A DNA stretch of 64,000 bases from Hyalomma asiaticum (Eukaryota; Arthropoda; Arachnida; Ixodida; Ixodidae): the NCBI GenBank assembly GCA_013339685.2, contig CM023481.1, positions 118,217,454 to 118,281,453 on the forward strand, written 5' to 3'. The first letter of the stretch is position 1, and each line of letters opens with the position of its first letter. A model generated the notes under the pieces. It ran no database searches. It was not told where the DNA came from and worked only from the letters and a program-made list of their open reading frames with translations. The translations under genes and the position numbers were made by a program. Below, one piece after another: positions 1-11,202 of the stretch.

Positions 1-1388
1 AAAGCTAACAAGAGCCCTTTCATTACACCTACCATTTTTCAAGCATCTTGCTGCATGTGGTACGTTATGGTGTATACTTGCATAAAAAGACGCACCGAAA
101 TATAAGGAACGAAATTTCTCAACTGAGGCTGAGGTAAAGAAGGATGCAGCTTGTTACATTGACATGCGAAGCTTAGCAGGCAAGCTTCTTGTAAAAAAGT
201 GTGATGTGCTGCAACATATTTTCATTCTTGCTCAGTCATTTTTATTTGCCTGAAAAGATAAGGGTCCACCTATATTCCAATAATTTATTAAAACTTTCTG
301 TGCAACTTCAGTACGTTGGTTTAAGTTAGATTTGTGTTTGACTTTGAATAAATATAGTAGGATCATCTCCAGGTCATGTTGGATACATGTTGCTCATGGA
401 ACTTATAAAAGTGCTATACAGGAAGTGTTCTGCAGCAGAAATGTTTACTATTAAGGGTCTGCAGACATGACATTTTGTACTTTATTATTTTTTTGCTTTA
501 AATGAAGTTCCTTAACCTAGAAACTCTCTAGAACATGTGCTGGCAATCCTCAGAGTTCTCTAAATGATTTATTGAGTAACTTTTCCATAAGTAACTCAGT
601 TTTTTTCCCCTTTTGTTGTGATGCCATGTCACGACATGGCAGGTAATTTGTGAGATAAGAACATCATGAAATTTATATATGTATTCCAGTCAGCTTGTTT
701 AGTCTGTTCATCCTAATATGAAACTTGGTTATTCCTTAGTACAGTGAAACCGCGATATAGCGAATGTGGATGTAACAAATTATCTTTTACTGATTTTGTT
801 TCATTACCCTCAGGGCCCAAGGGCATTGCAGAGGCGAGTGGTTACATTCATAGCATACATTGTACAATAAAGTAAAAAAGAAGAAAAAAAGGGACTACCT
901 TTGGCATATTAAGCATAGGCGATCTTTATAGTATAAAAAAAAAAAAGCAAACGAGACTTAACGTACAAAGTAGAAATATGCACCTGTGAAACAATGAACA
1001 CCTGTTTTAAAAAATGAGGTATGCAAAATAATGGTGATGCTAATGGTACAATGTCTTATCTTGTGACGACAGCAGGTTAGTCTGAGCAGCTTTTTGCTTC
1101 GTGTTGTAGGGCGTTTCGATGACGTATCGGGGAAGATGATATAATGGGGATGGGGACGTATCGGGGAAGATGATATAATGGGGATGAATGGATTAGGAAA
1201 TGGTTTGTGTGGCATAAAGGAATACCAGCCTTGGCTGTGGATCATAGTACATAAGAAATTGAATCTAGCACACAAAATGTGATGAATTTACATACATACT
1301 GAGGCTCGCTTTGAATGGCTGCTCAAAATGGAATGTAGCTCTCTTACAGCTTGAAGTGATACTTCTGTTTGCTTGCTTACATGTTCAG
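1..1388. other. Upstream intron, no gene seen
   Basis: No exon of the GCC2 gene can be supported here; open frames are short and lack coiled-coil character. The stretch is AT-rich. It holds a fragment resembling a DNA-transposon end (gaaaccgcgatatagcga, about 745-765). It ends in a pyrimidine-rich tract and a CAG acceptor at 1386-1388. I read it as intron, because the next exon begins in phase 0 without a convincing start codon context. Confidence 0.5.
1121..1188. repeat. Two-copy perfect 34-bp tandem repeat
   Basis: The unit beginning gacgtatcggggaagatgat occurs at 1121-1154 and again at 1155-1188 without mismatch. It lies in the upstream intron and has no evident function. Confidence 0.85.
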
Positions 1389-1556
1389 GTCTTGGAAAAG
1401 GAGTTGGCCACGTCTAATAAGGATCTAGTCGATTGGCGCCACAAGTATGAAGAATGCCTGAAAGAGTTGGATTTCACACAGAGCCATGTGGCCACTCTTA
1501 CCAAATCAACAGACTGCCTTCATCAAGATATACGGATGCTGGAGGCCAAAAATGAG
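1389..1556 (+). CDS. GCC2: GCC2 (GCC185) golgin, internal exon
   Basis: This is the first recognisable exon of the GCC2-like golgin in the window. A pyrimidine-rich tract ending in CAG precedes 1389. The 168 bases encode 56 residues of charged heptad-like sequence (starts VLEKELATSNKDL, ends RMLEAKNE). The upstream open frame to 1311 is intronic read-through, so the ATG at 1311 is not taken as the start. The donor is GAG|GCAAGT at 1557, a GC-type donor with otherwise perfect consensus. The nearby GT at 1561 would leave phase 1 and clash with the phase-0 acceptor at 19349, so the phase favours the GC site. The following intron is about 17.8 kb, and an undetected exon inside it cannot be excluded. 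Assignment to GCC2 rests on the downstream exons; this piece alone is generic coiled coil. Confidence 0.72.
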
Positions 1557-1852
1557 GCAAGTGTTCTTGAAATGGGTTGCACTGATGTGTGATGGCACTT
1601 GTTGTATGAAAACTAATACTCCTGCTACAGTGGATGTTTTAATGATGAGATCTGAATGACATTCAATGCAGTGACTGCCAATTGTTTTGTGGTCGTGCTA
1701 CACAGGACAAAATAATATGGGATTTCATGTTTTCGTAAGATATGGCAACACAACTGAACCCCTTTGTTGGGGACACTGACATAGCAGACAACTGGGTATA
1801 ATAAAGATCATTCGTTCACATGGTTTGTCTCTTTTGCCATGGAGAACTTCTT

Positions 1853-2110
1853 GAGACCGATTAGTTATAAGGGACAAATTATTCTTACATTTTGGTCAGC
1901 AGTCTTGCTTGTAACAGACATTGTCACTCTGAATGCAGCAGTGCTGCTGGCTGCAAGCTGCAGATAATGTATTGTGCAAACAACGCGAAAAAATATGACG
2001 CATGCATTTGCTACTTACTCTATCTAGCATTCGCAAACACAGAGTGGGACATTCAACTATAAAGCTGTTGCAAGGTGTTTCTGCCATGTGAATGAAATGT
2101 AAAGAAGCAT
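1853..2110. repeat. Dispersed repeat shared with 61955-62210
   Basis: Both places share the order ggttataa/agttataa, ttttggtcagcag, cttgtaacaga/cttgcaacaga, and gaatgcag, followed by looser similarity. It is a diverged copy of an unidentified interspersed repeat, and the ends are not defined. Confidence 0.55.
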
Positions 2111-2272
2111 TTCAAGCTTGTCAAGGGCTTTGTGCCAGCAAATAGCAGCCATAGTGTACGATGAGCTTTCTGGTTGCGATAGCCCTCAAAAAAGATGTAC
2201 AACAGTTGCAGTGTCTGCAAGCCTAAGAATAGAGTGCACTGCATGCTTCACCACATCTGGCACTGCATTTTG

Positions 2273-2690
2273 TTAAAGGGGTTGTCTACTGTCCTCCATC
2301 GATTTCCTGTTTTTTATTGCTATAGAAAGCACGCCATATGATGCCATCTTACACGATTGTAAGTTGACATGTTTTGTTGAAATTTGAAATCCAAAGTTGG
2401 GAGGTCGACTTATAGTCGAAACCGAAACTGTATCATCAGTTGGGCACTTTTTTCTTTTGATTTGCGTTTTTTTTGGAAGGGTCGACCTGCAATCGAGTCG
2501 ACTTGCAGTCACGTAATTACGGTACGAGCTTGCAGCGGTTTCACTGGGAAGTCGGCAGAAATATATAAAACGGAATTTTTTTATCTTTCTGGTTGCCTCT
2601 TCTGTATGTGCGAGGGAGTAGTTGGTATTCCATTATCTGGGAAACTGCGCGAAAGAGCATGGACAAAGAGAGGAAAGAACAGCATGAGCA
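2273..2690 (+). mobile_element. Fragment of TTAA-flanked element, interrupted
   Basis: It begins TTAAAGGGGTTGTCTACTGT and follows the element at 39497-40223: mirrored blocks are gtctaccgtcc, tagaaagca, and a later gcag(c/t)ggtttcact block. The two blocks are separated here by the foldback element at 2344-2523, which inserted later. The right terminus is not recognisable, so the copy looks truncated; its right limit is approximate. Confidence 0.55.
2344..2523. mobile_element. Short foldback MITE (TTACACGATTGTAAG family), copy 1
   Basis: About 180 bp starting gccatcttacacgattgtaa and ending with an approximate inverted counterpart (gcagtcacgtaattacgg). The interior repeats a purine-rich word and GTCGAC motifs. 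The copy at 9731-9908 has cleaner inverted ends, and a partial third copy is at about 63001-63090. It is nested in the TTAA-type fragment around it. No coding capacity. Confidence 0.65.
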
Positions 2691-3199
2691 CATACTGAGA
2701 TTTTTATTGAAAACACGCGGTATATATGGGGCAAAAAAAAGCATGTGTGCCTGTGCACATGTGCACCTAATGTGCACCTACACGTGCACATTGTGTTGCC
2801 AAGGCCTTTGTAGCATTACACAAAGCACATATTGGTTATCTTGATGCGCACATGTAGATTTTTCTGTGTGTATTCACACTCGTGCCTTTTGCCCTATATA
2901 TTTTGTGTTTTCAATAAAGATCTCGGTTGTCAGTATGCGCTTGTACTGTTCTTTCATCCCTTTGACCACATTTTTTTCACACAGTTTTACAGATAATTTA
3001 CATGTAGGGATGCAGAGAAGGTTGTACTGTGGCTGCGTGGATAGGTTACTTGTAAATGATGCCCAGTATGAAGGGAAAGGTGAGGGGGCGGGGCCGAGAT
3101 GTATGGCACCTGATGAAACGATCTGCAATAGAACTTGTGGAAAAGGATCAGTGAAGCAATACGATGCCGAGATTATAGCAAGACTCAGCTGGATTGTTC

Positions 3200-3916
3200 C
3201 TTTAGGAGTGATATGATTGTGCGATAAGAGTATGATGAATGAAACCTTGCCGCGCGATTCTGGACCGATTCGAGTGCATCGATGAGGTATGCTTGATGTG
3301 GGGACCATATTGGGTACGCATACTCAAGTTTTGGACACGCAAGTGTTTTATATGCAAGTGGTTTAATGTGAGGTGGTGCATACGTAAGTGGTGTTTTAAG
3401 AATCCCAAGGTTCGGTTAGCTGAGGTGGTAATGCACGACACACGAACAGACCAGTCTAAATGATATGAAAGGGTGATGCCAAGGTACATAAATGAGTCCA
3501 CTTTTTCCAAGGGAGTATTGCTGATATTATAGGGCATATAGAGGGGCTGATGGTGGCAGGTGAAACATGTTACTTTACATTTATTGGGGTTGAAGGTCAT
3601 TAGCCAATCGTTGCGCCATTCATGCACTTGTTAGGATCAGCTTGTAGAGCATTGTGGTTGGAGTCGTTAGTGATTGCACGGTAGATGACACAGTTGTCAG
3701 CAAAAAGACGGTTATGAGAAGAGACATGAGGGTTAAGGTCATTAATCTAAATAAGAAAAAGTAGGGGACCCAGGCCGCTTCCTTGTGGAATGGCAGACAT
3801 TACAGGGAGTGGGACGGAAATACTATTATTGACATGATGCACTGATTATGATTGGTTAGAGAGAAATTCAGCAATCCAGTTTAAAATGCTGGGGGGCAGG
3901 TTTAAATGGGATAGTT
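3200..3916 (-). pseudogene. CR1/Jockey-like LINE, C-terminal reverse-transcriptase part
   Basis: Reading the minus strand, the translation shows the post-catalytic RT region of a non-LTR retrotransposon: FNPNKCKV, then YLGITL, then GFLKHHLR, as in CR1/Jockey/L2-type enzymes. Further upstream on the minus strand (3650-3900) the frame is shifted but remains RT-like. This is the 3' part of one decayed LINE whose RT core continues at 4699-5508 and whose endonuclease lies at 7929-8925. Two later insertions separate the pieces. Stops and frameshifts make it inactive. Confidence 0.75.
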
Positions 3917-4698
3917 TTAAAGGGGCCCTGCGACACAAATTGAGCAGGCCGTTTTTATCACTGATTCTAGAACTGTTGCACGCGGGGATGTCGCAGAGAG
4001 AGTAGAAACGCCGAAAGCAAAGTGGCTATAATTTTATTTCAGCGAACAAACCACCCAAAATCGCCTCCCGTTTGAACTGAGGCGACACACAACGGATATT
4101 TTTATTACAGGAAGTGACATGGAGTGACGACATAGGAGGGGCCAGGCTGGGCGTTCTGATTGGCTTGACGCTCCAAGGTGCTTGTCACACACGTGTGGTG
4201 TCTGCTTGGTCACGCTTTTCAGCACCAAAGTATACTAAAATAGTTTTTATGCTTCGTAAGAAAGAAAGCAAGTATCTGACATTACTTGCAAAACGACACT
4301 AGGCGCGCTGTGCAACGGTTTGCGCGTCCATATGGCACGTCCACTAAGCATAGCGAGTTCGACGCGTACCGCCGTATTTGGACTGCGCTTCACGCCATCT
4401 ATTGCAGGCGCGGCGAAACAACGCGCTGAGCTACCACACGCTCCCGGTGTCTTCCGGTGTCGCTCTATAAGACGCGCATTGCTATTGGACGCCTTCATTG
4501 ACGTCAGCGGGAGAGCGAAATACGAAAGGGAATGTTGGTTTCATGCTGTCTGCTCGTGTTATGAACTTCGAGGGCTAATAACTCCAGTTCTAGACCACCG
4601 ATTTACATAATTCTTTTTGCATTCATCTCAGCATTCGATCCTACACACACTGCAGTTCTGCAGACGGCAGTTGAAAAAGTGTCGCAGGGCCCCTTTAA
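3917..4698. mobile_element. TTAA-flanked TIR element inserted in LINE, copy A
   Basis: The ends are TTAAAGGGGCCCTGCGACAC at 3917 and its exact complement ending in TTAA at 4698. The 782-bp insertion splits the LINE reverse transcriptase, whose similarity resumes on both sides. No open frame resembles a transposase. TTAA target use suggests mobilisation by a piggyBac-type enzyme; this is inferred from the flanks only. Confidence 0.8.
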
Positions 4699-5508
4699 TA
4701 ATAGCCATTGGTGAGATAACTTGTCAAATGCTTTGGCATAATCGAACAAAATATTATCGACCTGGGTGTTACTATCGAGGTTAGTGTGCAAATCATGGGT
4801 GAAGGTGGCAAGTTGCGTTTCACATGATAGTCCTTTACGGAAGCCACGTTGGGATATGTGAAAAAAGTTAGCGGTGTCTGGGAAGCACATGATTTGGGTG
4901 TAGATAACACGCTCCATTATCTTGCAGGGTACACTTTTAAAAGAAATCGGGTCGGTAGTTAAGAGGTTAATTTTTATTACCTGATTTGTAGATTGGAACA
5001 AGTTGTCTGCTTTTCTAGTCGAAAGGAATACTGCAGGATGATAAAGACTCAGAGGAGATTAGTTTGAAGTAGGATGCACACACATGTGTTGTATTTTTTA
5101 ACAGTTTGGAATTGATACCATCTTTTTCAGATGCTGATGAAAGCATGAGCTTGTCGATTATAACCGTGTTGCCGTGTTTGGTGAATTCAATGGATGACAT
5201 GACAGACTAAATGCGCAGGTGTTAATGGAATAAGAGCAATAGGTTCGGTAGGGAAAAACAGATGAAAATGCGTGTTGAATGCATTGGCACACTCTTGGTC
5301 AGAAATCACTATGTCGTTCTGGTCTATGATGACGATGGTATCAGGTGCCTTGGGTTGTAAGATTTGCCAGAATTTTTTTGGGTTACTGTTCATTACACAA
5401 GGTAAAGTTTCATAGAAGAACGAGTGTTTTTTGCGAGTAACAGCCAACAGGTAGGCCTTCTCTGCCTCATAATATTTACCCCAGGTCACAGGGGAACCGT
5501 GTTGTTTT
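4699..5508 (-). pseudogene. CR1/Jockey-like LINE, reverse-transcriptase core and linker
   Basis: Minus-strand frames give GFRKGLSCETQLA and LFDYAKAFDKLSH, which are RT motifs, with the second corresponding to the domain holding the first catalytic aspartate (DYAKAFD). Upstream at 5187-5489 is the endonuclease-RT linker (NPKKFWQIL). The frame is broken between 5015 and 5190. It is the middle of the LINE whose other parts are at 3200-3916 and 7929-8925. Confidence 0.78.
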
Positions 5509-5897
5509 CAGCGTGTCTACCAACCGGGAAAACCGGGAAAACCGGGAAATCTCAGGGAATATGATTAGTCTGGAAAATCTCAGGGAAAACTCAGGGAATT
5601 TGGACTTCTGTCAGGGAAAATCAGCTCAAGTACGAAAGTCGCGGTAACGCTGGCTCTAATAATGCACCTTGCGATTGAGTTTATAGCGCAACTGGCAGTA
5701 ACTGAAGGAATGAGTGTCCCCACCCCCCTTCCTCATCGCTTTCCGTCGCGCGAATCGGCTGCTTTTTTTTATATAATTGGCTTTGGTTGTCGCGGCTTGT
5801 TCTATGTAAAGTCCGCTGTATGTGTCCGGACGCGCTACGGCGCACACACGGCCCGTGTGTGCGCCGAGCGTTGTTATAATGTGCGTTTGCTTGCACG

Positions 5898-5930
5898 CAG
5901 TCTTTTCCACAAATATTGTGGAAAAGACTG
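5898..5930. repeat. Perfect 15-bp foldback
   Basis: The arm cagtcttttccacaa at 5898-5912 is followed by a 3-base loop and its exact complement at 5916-5930. Confidence 0.9.
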
Positions 5931-6239
5931 TGTGGGTGTGGAGGTAGAACGCGCGGCTACACGAAGCTGCGCGCCCTCTCCATAGGGAGAGGACGCGGCG
6001 CCGATTCTACGCGCCACGCGGTGACGCGTTGTACCGCGTAGTACGTGTGTTTAGGGCAGTGGGTTAGGGCTTTGCTTTCTTGCAGAGATAAACAGAACTT
6101 ATTTCTAGCTTGGGCGCGTCGTGTGGTCTGCGGCAACGCCGCTGGGCAACGCCATTTCGTGGTTTCGGTTTCTCAGCGTGATTGAAACGGAGGCGCGTGA
6201 AACTTGCTGTTTATCTTCATCGGCATGGCACCCTTTTCA

Positions 6240-6455
6240 GCTTGTTTATTATCGAGGCTTATGATCTGAGGGTCGCGAGATCGAATCCCGGCCGCGGCGG
6301 CTGCATTTCGATGGAGGCGAAATGTTTGAGGCTCGTGTACTGTGCGATGTCAGTTAAAGAACCCCTGGAGGTCAAAATTTACGGAGCCCTCCACTACGGC
6401 CTCTCATAATCATAGCTGGTTTTGTGACATAAAACCCCACAAATCAGTCAATCAT
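6240..6455 (+). mobile_element. Ruka-type tRNA-derived SINE
   Basis: It contains the B-box-like GGTCGCGAGATCGAATCCCG and a body with gaggcgaaatg and agttaaagaacccctgg. This is followed by ggagccctccactacggc and the tail cataaaaccccac. These are hallmarks of the tick Ruka SINE as I recall it. The start is uncertain because the A box is weak. It sits inside the hAT-like element, so it inserted after or with it. Confidence 0.78.
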
Positions 6456-7001
6456 CTACGCTTACGAGGGATTCTTGCTGTTCTTGATTACCGAGTTTAC
6501 TCTGCCCAAGGCAGCCACACGCAGAGAAGATACCGATGTGTGCCAACAGAGCTGCTGGTTGCTTCAAGATGAGAACAGAGATGCGTTTTATGCGCGCAGA
6601 CTGCGATAAGGCGCTGTGCGTAGACCCGTTTTTCAAGGAATGCCACGTTCTAAAACACTGCTGAACAATTTGCAGTATTTGCTCGATTCTACCGCGCCCT
6701 CGATTGTAACGCGCACGAGTTCCCGCGACAAAAAAAAAAAAATGAAACATCGGTTGCAGTGCACACCCATTTTTCGGGACACGAAAAAAAAAGAAAGTCC
6801 AACTTTCTCACATTAATAAAACCAGATACCGTACTCGCGTAATGAACGTACTCGCATAATAAAAGCACCGCTAATTTTAAACCGCTCAGTCCCTCGAACG
6901 GCCGCGCTGTGGCTTTCCCGCTACACTTGATCCGCAGCGTCTCGAAGACGTTCGGCGCGCCGATTCATAGCTTCTGCGTCTCAATGAAACTTCCGCACGT
7001 T

Positions 7002-7037
7002 GCCGGGCGTAGCCGCGTGGAAGCGGCTACGCCCGGC
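7002..7037. repeat. Perfect GC-rich 15-bp foldback
   Basis: Arms gccgggcgtagccgc (7002-7016) and its complement (7023-7037) surround a 6-base loop inside the hAT-like element. Confidence 0.9.
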
Positions 7038-7928
7038 AGTTCCCTCACTCCCGCTGCCGCATGCTGCCATGCGTACTACGCAGGCTGGCGCATCTAAGCC
7101 TAAGCATGGTCGGGGCGTGGTCTCCGAGATCGCCGCGATGCAATCTCGGTCGTCAAGCAGCGCGCACGGCATATGAGGGAGAAATGCGATGATGAGCCGT
7201 TTTACGTAAGGCGATGGGAAACATCTAGTCTCCCGTTACGGCCACCCGCAAACGCTATTGAAAGTTCGTGCAGCTGGGCATCTCGGACTTCGGTTGGCCG
7301 CATAATGGCCAAGCTGGCGCGGCCTGCGCGTCATGTGCGTCGTGGCGTCGTTGCGAGGGCGACCGGCGGCGACATAGAAACCACAGAAACTATGCGCGCC
7401 AAAGACCGCCGCGCCGCTAGTTCGTCTTTTCGCCAGTGACCGTTCGGCAGCGCCCGAAGCGCGTAGGAGGCGGTCATTTTCCTACGCGCCTCGATATGGT
7501 AACGGTGTCGTTCGCTCGCACTCTATTGTAACGCGCATACGATTTTTGGACCCGTTTTATCGAAAAAAAAAAAGTGTGCATTACATTAGAGCAAATACGG
7601 TATAAGTGATGCTGACACCAAAATACAGCTCCTCATTTTTTTAATGTTTTTCCGACCTTACGCATTTCGTACATTCAAAATTCGCAATTTCACAAATTGA
7701 CCGTCTGGGAAAGCTTACTTCTTTTTGTTTGTTTGTTTGTTTTTTCGTTTTTTTATTTGACCCTCAAAGAGCTCAACATCCTTACTAGCGATGAAATTGG
7801 GTGACATGGTGCCTATCCGCATCAACATGAAAGAAAGTTATGTGCCACTCAGGGAATTTCCCAAAAATACTCAGGGAAAACCTGGAAATCTCAGGGAATT
7901 TAGCAATGTCAACTTGGTAGACACCCTG

Positions 7929-8925
7929 GTTTTGCTCAGCGAAAAAGCTGTTTCGTCTTATATTGGTTGTAATTTTTTGGTGAACCAAGGTTTATGATTG
8001 GCCCGGATGAAAATAATGGAGTATGGATAAGAGCAAGTTCAGTAAGTTTTATGTGAAATATCGACCAATTTTCTTGTGTGTGGTTGTGGAACAGAAGATA
8101 GGGTAGAAGGAGAGAAGCTCTTTTTTAATCATGTCGTAGTTACCTTTGTTGTATAAGCGTATTGTCTTACTCCATGATTCTCATTTTGGAAAGGTAAAAG
8201 TAAAAATGGTATTAATTACTTTATGGTCGCTAATTTCATCAAGATAAGTCATTGACGACAAACTGGAAGAATTGTTAGTTAAAATAAGATCTAGAATGTT
8301 GGTTGTCTTGTGTGACGCATGTATTTTCCGACACAAGCTCAGTTAAGTTCAAGTTGAAGCAAATATCGAGAAAATTATTTTCACTTTGACAGTTGGATGA
8401 TGGTGGGCTTTTATCCCAGCTAATATCAGTAAATTAAAATATCTGAATAGCAAAATATGAGCATTTGTGTATTTTCTCAATAGTGTGCCTAGGGTGCAGC
8501 TTAGTTTTTCAGTGAAGTAGCTGTTTGCGTGGGGGGACTGTAGCACACACCCAGTAAAATATTTTATGGGGTGAATGAAAGAGCAGCCATAATGTTTCAA
8601 GCTCACTTGTGTTAGGAACAAAGGAACAGGGCAAGGTCTGCTTAACAGCGATGAGCACACCACCCCCATGGCTGTGCTGGCGATTGTTGTGAGAAACATT
8701 AAAGCTAGGTAGATCATGCAAAATCTTTGCATTGGAAATACCATCTTTATTATATATCAGTAGATTGCGCCTGGATGAATTAACTGCACTAGATATGTCA
8801 CATTTGGCTAAAAAACTGCATATGTAAGTATAAATTGCAGAAAAAGTATCGGTCTGGCAAAGAACTGGAGACCAACAGCAGTAGCGTGGACGTCGTGCAA
8901 TGGCGGGCGCGTTTGGTATGGAGCT
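7929..8925 (-). pseudogene. CR1/Jockey-like LINE, endonuclease remnant
   Basis: Minus-strand frames show an apurinic endonuclease-like segment with LLIYNKDGISNAKI and HGGGVLIAVKQTL. The GGGV(L/A)(I/L)AV motif is typical of the Exo_endo_phos domain of non-LTR retrotransposons. It lies 5' of the RT segments in the element's own sense, as expected. Frames overlap and shift, so the copy is dead. The 5' end is lost at about 8926, where Tigger-like sequence begins. Confidence 0.72.
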
Positions 8926-9300
8926 TTTGCAGCTGACGAACATCCATAGCAGCATTCTTTATCGTCTTGGTGATCCCGTCTTATCTTCACAAGGTGCACC
9001 CGCGACGCGCTGCTGCCACAGCCTTTTCTTTTTCTTCCCTCCGCTCCTTGTTCATACGTTCCATGCTGCTTCCTCCTTCATGGCGATTCATTGTGCTCTT
9101 CTCGGGCGGCGCACTTGCTTTGTGAAACCAGCTCACAGCCTCGATTGTCCGCGGAATGTCCCGGCAGCTGCATTATAACCGGTCTTTGATCTCGGGGAGG
9201 GGTGTTGCACAATAAGCGGTATGTGTACACATGAAGTTCTATGGCAGGGTAAATGGGGGTCAGAAAAGACCGCATTATAAGCAGTTACATTATAAATGGT
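8926..9300 (-). mobile_element. Tigger/pogo-family fragment, reversed
   Basis: This is the reverse complement of the left part of the Tigger elements at 10842 and 63532. Shared landmarks read backwards: a pyrimidine run before ccctccgctc, gcgattc, ttgtgaa, cgcggaa, ataaccggtctttgatctcg, and caataagcggtatg. Neither terminus is retained. Confidence 0.7.
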
Positions 9301-9469
9301 CTGAGCTGTATTCATCAGTGGCTTGCCATCAGGAGTTACATAGTCTGTTAGTCTTTTCGCTGATGATTGTGTTCTCACAGAATCACTAACAGTATGGACC
9401 AAACATCACTGCAGCATGACCTGCACATCATTGAGACACGGTCTTGGGCTGGCTAATGGAACCTAATAT

Positions 9470-10440
9470 TTCCAAATGCAAACACATGTTCATCTCTCAT
9501 TAAAAAAAAATCTAACCTTGTTTTTCATTGTGTTCCTAAACATTGCTGATATATGTCAAGTGGATTCCCACAGCTACCTTGATGTCCTGATAAACTCTTA
9601 CTTTAACCTTGTCAGACTACCCTGTCAGACATGCAGCAGATGCCTCCAGGACCTTTGGATTCTTAAAAAGACCTTTACGGCTTTCTCCTGCCAATAGGAA
9701 GATTGCGTACAAAATATTCATAAGGAGCTGCCGTATTTACACGATTGTAAGTTGACCCATTTTTTTGAAATTTGAAATCCAGAGTTGGGAGGTCAACTTA
9801 CAACCGAGCCTGATACTATGCTGCCAGACTGTTTTTTTTTCTTTTTACTTGCAATTTTTCGGGAGGTCGACCTACAACAGGGTTGACTTGCAATCGTGTA
9901 AATATGGTAACTAGAATTTGCTTCTGCCATTTGGAGCCCCCATAAGGATTATCTCATTATCTAACTCGAGTCTGTTCAAAATCGTACCACCCGGTTCAGA
10001 TAATTTTAGTACAATAAATATGCAAGTGTCACTCATATCAAATCTTCTCTTGAGCTAACCCCTCTAGCTGTATGCAGAAAAATCGCCCAAATCAGTCTGT
10101 TTCACAAGTTATGCTACAACTTCTGCCACCTGCATGGCACCCTGCTCATTCCGCCAATTCGTGCTTCCCGTCGACTGTTCTGCTCCAAAAGTGTCCAACA
10201 TCTTCATGGCTCAACTTACACATTTAACAAATCCTTCCTGCCATCAGCCACTGAACATTGGAACAGTCTTCCTGAATCTGTTGTTCTAGAATGCGACACA
10301 TTGAAATTCAGATTGTTATTCTCTTCTCTTTTTTTGTTTTGCCCTTGCACCAAGCTGTTTTTCAGTAAAGCTTCCGCATTATTCTTTTTTTTCCCTTTTT
10401 TTTCTCTCTGTGTTGTTTGAAAGCGTATTTGTTACAGTAA
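9470..10440 (+). pseudogene. LINE 3' end, plus strand (CR1/Jockey-like), with nested MITE
   Basis: Plus-strand frames give GFLKR-like and SPANRKIAYKIFI before 9731. After 9908 they give LEFASAIWSPHKDYLI and then FNKSFLPSATEHWNSLPES, the conserved C-terminus of CR1/L2/Jockey polyproteins. The two halves are consecutive in the protein, and the foldback MITE at 9731-9908 separates them. Frameshifts and stops are frequent. It faces the other LINE at 3200-8925. Confidence 0.72.
9731..9908. mobile_element. Short foldback MITE (TTACACGATTGTAAG family), copy 2
   Basis: The left end ccgtatttacacgattgtaa and the right end gcaatcgtgtaaatatgg are inverted with few mismatches, over 178 bp. It interrupts the LINE RT between the IFIRS and LEFAS segments, which fixes its boundaries independently of the repeat itself. 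Confidence 0.8.
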
Positions 10441-10499
10441 TCATTAGTGTTCGCATCTTACATTCGACAGCTTGTAATCATTCCTATACTTTTCTACCT

Positions 10500-10839
10500 T
10501 ATGTTATTTACTCCGTTCAACACTGTCAGCTGATGCTAATATTTATGTTCACTGTTGGGTGAACTCCTGTGTGTTGCACCATGTGAAAAAAAAAAAAAGT
10601 AAATGCTGACGCCATGATGGCTAAAAAAATAGACAGGCATGTAAAGCTACCGTAGTGAGTGGCTGCGCTGCCAGCGTGCAAGCCACTGGGAACCCGATAC
10701 AAGGTTTGAAGGGAGGACAAGAGGACACAGCTGCAGCGACGTCAAAGAAAGAGCCATGCCTGCGCAGAATCGCAGGACAGTGACGGCGTAAGCTGGAGGA
10801 ACGGCCTTCTTAGAGGCCATTGTAAATGCTTGTGGAAAC
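10500..10839 (-). repeat. Repeat inverted relative to 14820-15100
   Basis: Read on the minus strand, this gives a translated segment with SLQTLYRVPSGL. The plus strand at 14900-15000 gives SLQTSYRVPSGL, in each case followed by CACTA/ACTCACTA-type and poly-pyrimidine sequence. Both probably derive from one repeat family associated with the Tigger cluster. No function assigned. Confidence 0.6.
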
Positions 10840-10965
10840 TACAGTTAAACCTGGATATAACGAAATTGACGAATTTCCAGAAAACTTCGTTATAAAAAGG
10901 ATTTCGTTATATGCAGGTTCGGCACGAAAATTCGAAAAAGAAATGCTGAATTAAGCAAAAAAATT

Positions 10966-11139
10966 CACAGCATATCCACGGAGTGAATGATGATGAGTGG
11001 GCGAAGCTCCGGAGGTTCATCGTAGATCGTGCCGAGTTCCGGATTAATTTAGTTAACGCACACGCCACGAATCCTTATGGTTCAACTACGCACAAGTGAA
11101 ATCTCCCACCGGCACATCATTGCAAGTCAAGATCCAGTG

Positions 11140-11202
<63 letters not shown>

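Larger units (their letters stand above)
5509..7928. mobile_element. hAT-like nonautonomous element inserted in LINE
   Basis: The ends are CAGCGTGTCTACCAA at 5509 and TTGGTAGACACCCTG ending at 7928. They are inverted with one mismatch and match the CAG-G-TGTC style of hAT termini. The flanking 8-mers (gttgtttt and gttttgct) agree only partly as a target duplication. Near both ends the word CTCAGGGAA recurs in the same orientation. The 2,420-bp interior has no transposase. It contains a Ruka-type SINE, GC-rich sequence and two perfect 15-bp foldbacks (5898-5930, 7002-7037). Its excision rejoins LINE similarity. Confidence 0.7.

Noticed and set aside
1311..1388. ATG at 1311 as the start of the coiled-coil gene
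   Set aside because: The sequence 1311-1388 is not coiled coil and ends in a pyrimidine-rich tract with CAG, so it reads as intron running into an acceptor.
11142..11200. Repetitive isoleucine/tyrosine open frames through the TA tract
   Set aside because: The open frames arise only from translation of a dinucleotide repeat inside a MITE.
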